From: Marinobacterium sp. xm-d-530
GTDB lineage: Bacteria > Pseudomonadota > Gammaproteobacteria > Pseudomonadales > Balneatricaceae
Length of the DNA: 8,147 nt
Assembly: GCA_949499045.1 (NCBI GenBank)
Contig: CATEEE010000263.1
Span: forward strand, 1 to 8,147
Reading direction: 5' to 3'
Of the stretch, positions 6,278 to 8,147 are shown in pieces. Numbering within the stretch: the stretch's first letter is position 1; each line of letters begins with the position of its first letter. The notes under the pieces were generated by a model. That model made no database searches. It had not been told where the DNA came from and saw only the letters and a list, made by a program, of their open reading frames with translations. The translations under genes and the position numbers were made by a program.

Positions 6278-7522
6278 ATGCTCCACTACACACTCATCGG
6301 TTTTGCCCTCCTTGCACTTTTAGCCATTGTGTTTGAGGAGGTGATTCATGTGAACAAAGCGAAATCCACTCTCTTTTTAGGCACTTTCTCGTGGATATTG
6401 ATCTTCCTGTTTCCTGAACAGGGTGTAACGCCTGAACAACTGAGGGAGATGCTCAACGAGAACCTATTGGATATCGCAGGGCTTTGGCTATTTTTAATGT
6501 CTGCAATGACGTTTGTCGCCTTTTTGAACCATCAAGGTCTAATTGAAACACTCATTTACCGCCTACTGCCTAGCCAAATCAGTGAACGCAAACTGATCTT
6601 TCTAGTCGGTATATTCTCATTTGTTTTCTCTAGCCTTTGCGACAACATCACAGCCACCCTCGTCTCCATTGCACTAGTGCTCTCACTCGGTTTAGAGAGA
6701 CGAAAGACTCTTAGACTCTCTGTACTCGTTGTTTTTGCAGTCAACTCTGGCGGCGTTTCCCTGATCACCGGGGATGTCACTACGTTAATGGTATTTCTAG
6801 CTGGCAAAGTAGAGATTTCAGATCTATTGCTACTCTCAATACCCGCCTTCATTAGCACAATGCTCCTAGCTGCCATGCTCTCCAGACCACTCGTGGGTGA
6901 GGTCATCATTACACCAACACCGCGAAAAGATGATCGAGTCGGTAAAGTCATTGCCGTGATCTTTTTAGCAACCATTGTTGCAACCATTATTCTAAATATT
7001 GTGGCAGGCATCCCCCCGGTTTTGACCTTCCTGTTTGGACTCTCCACCATGTTTCTGCTGGGTCGTTTTCTTTATGAGGAGGACACCCGTGAAAATCTGT
7101 TGGACTACGTTAGGCGCATCGAGTTCGATACATTAATGTTCTTTTTGGGTATCTTGCTGTTGGTCGGCATGCTCAAAGAGATTGGAACCCTAGACAGCCT
7201 AGTCGGTATTTATCAGCTATTACCTGTCACGGTTGCAAACTTTGCAATGGGTGTCTTCTCAGCCTTTGTCGATAACGTACCCCTGACCGCAGCACTGCTA
7301 AAATCTGGCGTAGAGATGTCTAAAGCTGAGTGGTTATCACTAACCTACTCGGTGGGTGTAGGCGGCTCTCTGTTGGCAATTGGATCTGCAGCTGGCATTG
7401 TTGCGATGTCTAAAGTGGATATCCTAAATTTCGGAAGCTATGCACGATATATTGTCTATTTATCGATTGCGTTCTTGGCAGGATATGTCAGCAGTTACCT
7501 ATTAGGTAGCTATTTCGTATAA
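6278..7522 (+). CDS. nhaD: Na+/H+ antiporter, NhaD type (ArsB/NhaD superfamily)
   Basis: An inner-membrane protein predicted to export Na+ (or Li+) in exchange for protons, as known for NhaD of Vibrio and other halotolerant gammaproteobacteria. The 414-aa product is almost entirely hydrophobic, with roughly 10-12 transmembrane segments. It carries the family's conserved polar spots: FEEVIHVNK at 19-27, CDNITATL at 121-128 (Asp122, Asn123), SLITGDVTTL at 161-170, and in the second half VDNVPLTAA at 331-339 (Asp332, Asn333) followed by the Gly-rich GGSLLAIGSAAGIVAM at 362-377. The two Asp-Asn sites in equivalent halves reflect the internal two-fold repeat of the ion-transporter superfamily. It is shorter than Vibrio NhaD (about 477 aa), perhaps lacking an N-terminal signal-like segment. 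It appears to be monocistronic. Specificity for Na+ is by family; another anion or cation carrier of the same superfamily is less likely. Confidence 0.87.
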   Translation: MLHYTLIGFALLALLAIVFEEVIHVNKAKSTLFLGTFSWILIFLFPEQGVTPEQLREMLNENLLDIAGLWLFLMSAMTFVAFLNHQGLIETLIYRLLPSQISERKLIFLVGIFSFVFSSLCDNITATLVSIALVLSLGLERRKTLRLSVLVVFAVNSGGVSLITGDVTTLMVFLAGKVEISDLLLLSIPAFISTMLLAAMLSRPLVGEVIITPTPRKDDRVGKVIAVIFLATIVATIILNIVAGIPPVLTFLFGLSTMFLLGRFLYEEDTRENLLDYVRRIEFDTLMFFLGILLLVGMLKEIGTLDSLVGIYQLLPVTVANFAMGVFSAFVDNVPLTAALLKSGVEMSKAEWLSLTYSVGVGGSLLAIGSAAGIVAMSKVDILNFGSYARYIVYLSIAFLAGYVSSYLLGSYFV

Positions 7523-7540
7523 CGCAAAATGAAAACGGGC

Positions 7541-7584
7541 GACACTCATACTGCTCACCATAACTTCTGAACAGTATGAGTGTC
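7541..7584. repeat. 13-bp perfect inverted repeat between convergent nhaD and GIY-YIG genes
   Basis: GACACTCATACTG (7541-7553) is exactly complementary in inverted order to CAGTATGAGTGTC (7572-7584), with an 18-nt loop. It lies 18 nt after the nhaD stop, and its right arm overlaps the TGA stop (7583-7585) of the minus-strand GIY-YIG gene. It probably serves as a bidirectional terminator or mRNA 3'-end stem, although neither side has a clean T run (the minus side continues GCCCGTTTTC). Confidence 0.6.
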
Positions 7585-7849
7585 ACGACGCTATCAATTG
7601 AGCTTTTTGCTGTAAAGTCATCTGCTTAATTGCATATTCGCGCTGTGTAGCACTTGAACGATCTGCATGTTGTTCATTCCAGACAAGCTCTACAGGCCGT
7701 CTGGCCCGCGTATACTTCGCACCGCCAACGAGTTCACCGTTATGCTGACGCAGACGTCTAACTGGATCCGTCGTCACACCTGTATAGAGGCTGTTATCGG
7801 AACAACGAACGACGTAAACAAACCAGTTAGACACACCAAGCTCACTCAA
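7583..7849 (-). CDS. GIY-YIG domain protein, YhbQ-like (UPF0213)
   Basis: A small single-domain GIY-YIG protein; the family shares the catalytic fold of UvrC and homing endonucleases, and E. coli YhbQ has reported DNA-cleaving activity. In the 88-aa version, FVYVVRC (10-16) and LYTGVTTD (21-28) form the GIY-YIG pair, RRLRQHN (31-37) supplies the catalytic Arg region, KYTRARRPVELVW (45-57) is typical of the family, and REYAIKQM (70-77) contains the metal-binding Glu71. No ATG is available. The longest frame begins with TTG (7847-7849), which lacks a good SD; a GTG at 7832-7834 (codon 6), with GAG 6 nt upstream, is an alternative giving 83 aa. It lies 23 nt downstream of the receiver-domain gene on the same strand, so co-transcription is possible. 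The cellular role is unknown. Confidence 0.88.
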   Translation of the reverse strand: MSELGVSNWFVYVVRCSDNSLYTGVTTDPVRRLRQHNGELVGGAKYTRARRPVELVWNEQHADRSSATQREYAIKQMTLQQKAQLIAS

Positions 7850-7872
7850 TAGAAATTATCAGTGAGATATAA

Positions 7873-8147
7873 TCACACCCTTAGATGAAGCTGCAACAGA
7901 GCATTTTGCAAAGATTCAGAGGTTATCGGCTTACCCATGACGACGTCCGCACCCGCCTGCAGTAGTAACTCTCGCTCACTGCCAACGGTAGCCGCGGTCA
8001 CGCCAAGTACCTTCACACTACTTCCAGTCGCTCGGATCGCTTCGACAAGCTCATAGCCATTCATCTCTGGCATGAAAATATCGGTTATGATCAGATCCCA
8101 CTTTTGTTCGTTAAACTGATCTAAAGCTAACTGTCCATTTTCAACCA
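7873..8147 (-). CDS. C-terminal receiver domain, partial (probable hybrid sensor kinase)
   Basis: Only the 3' end of this gene is in the window; the frame stays open to the right edge (complete codons from 8145 down). The visible 90 residues form most of a response-regulator receiver domain. They start at VENGQLAL, followed by DLIITDIFMPEMNGYEL with the phospho-acceptor Asp encoded at 8080-8082, then VLGVTAA with the conserved Thr, and VVMGKPI with the conserved Lys-Pro. The protein ends about 15 residues after that Lys, with no output domain. This is typical of a receiver at the C-terminus of a hybrid histidine kinase, or of a stand-alone CheY-like regulator; the missing upstream part decides which. 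An internal Met (8071-8073) is not the true start, because the receiver domain clearly extends further upstream. Confidence 0.88.
   Translation of the reverse strand, partial: VENGQLALDQFNEQKWDLIITDIFMPEMNGYELVEAIRATGSSVKVLGVTAATVGSERELLLQAGADVVMGKPITSESLQNALLQLHLRV

Noticed and set aside
6556..7050. 164-aa open frame on the minus strand inside nhaD
   Set aside because: It lies wholly antisense to a well-supported membrane protein, and its Ser/Thr/Met-rich translation has no recognisable domain; it is a shadow of nhaD codon use.
7541..7584. Integron attC site or transposon end
   Set aside because: The arms lack the attC core consensus (GTTRRRY/RYYYAAC) and there is no integrase, transposase or target duplication nearby.
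40..8147. A novel multi-gene defence or biosynthetic system
   Set aside because: All complete genes except the LysM-like one match well-known housekeeping or transport families, and their arrangement into several short units shows no coherent new cassette.

Overview
The window looks like ordinary chromosome from a free-living gammaproteobacterium, probably a marine one (Oceanospirillales-like). This is inferred from the moderate GC content, the E. coli-like core proteins (TmcA, DeaD/CsdA, a YfcG-type GST, a YhbQ-type GIY-YIG protein) and the presence of an NhaD-type sodium/proton antiporter. No mobile element, CRISPR array, tRNA or rRNA is visible, and base composition shows no obvious island.

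Layout. Positions 40-2567 hold a two-gene minus-strand operon: an Smr-domain protein (SmrA/YdaL-like) followed by tmcA, the tRNA(Met) anticodon cytidine acetyltransferase. The smr stop and the tmcA GTG start share one base. A 112-bp divergent spacer (2568-2679) separates this operon from a plus-strand pair: a membrane-anchored protein with a LysM-like C-terminus (2680-3546), then, 4 nt later, a YfcG-like glutathione S-transferase (3551-4171). A clear intrinsic terminator ends the pair. Next comes deaD (4334-6097), a full-length DEAD-box RNA helicase with its own TATAAT promoter element and a short leader that can fold over the ribosome binding site. It ends in a long perfect hairpin. nhaD (6278-7522) follows, preceded by an 18-bp dyad. 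On the minus strand, converging on nhaD, lie a small GIY-YIG protein (7583-7849) and, upstream of it, the 3' end of a gene ending in a response-regulator receiver domain (7873 to the window edge), probably a hybrid sensor kinase.

Functional reading. TmcA and DeaD both act in RNA and ribosome physiology, but they sit in separate transcription units. NhaD fits a salt-exposed lifestyle. I see no previously undescribed multi-gene system. The points most worth a second look are the RBS-sequestering leader of deaD, the Smr protein lacking the His of the LDLH motif, the uncharacterised LysM-like membrane protein paired with a GST, and two unexplained inverted repeats flanking nhaD.
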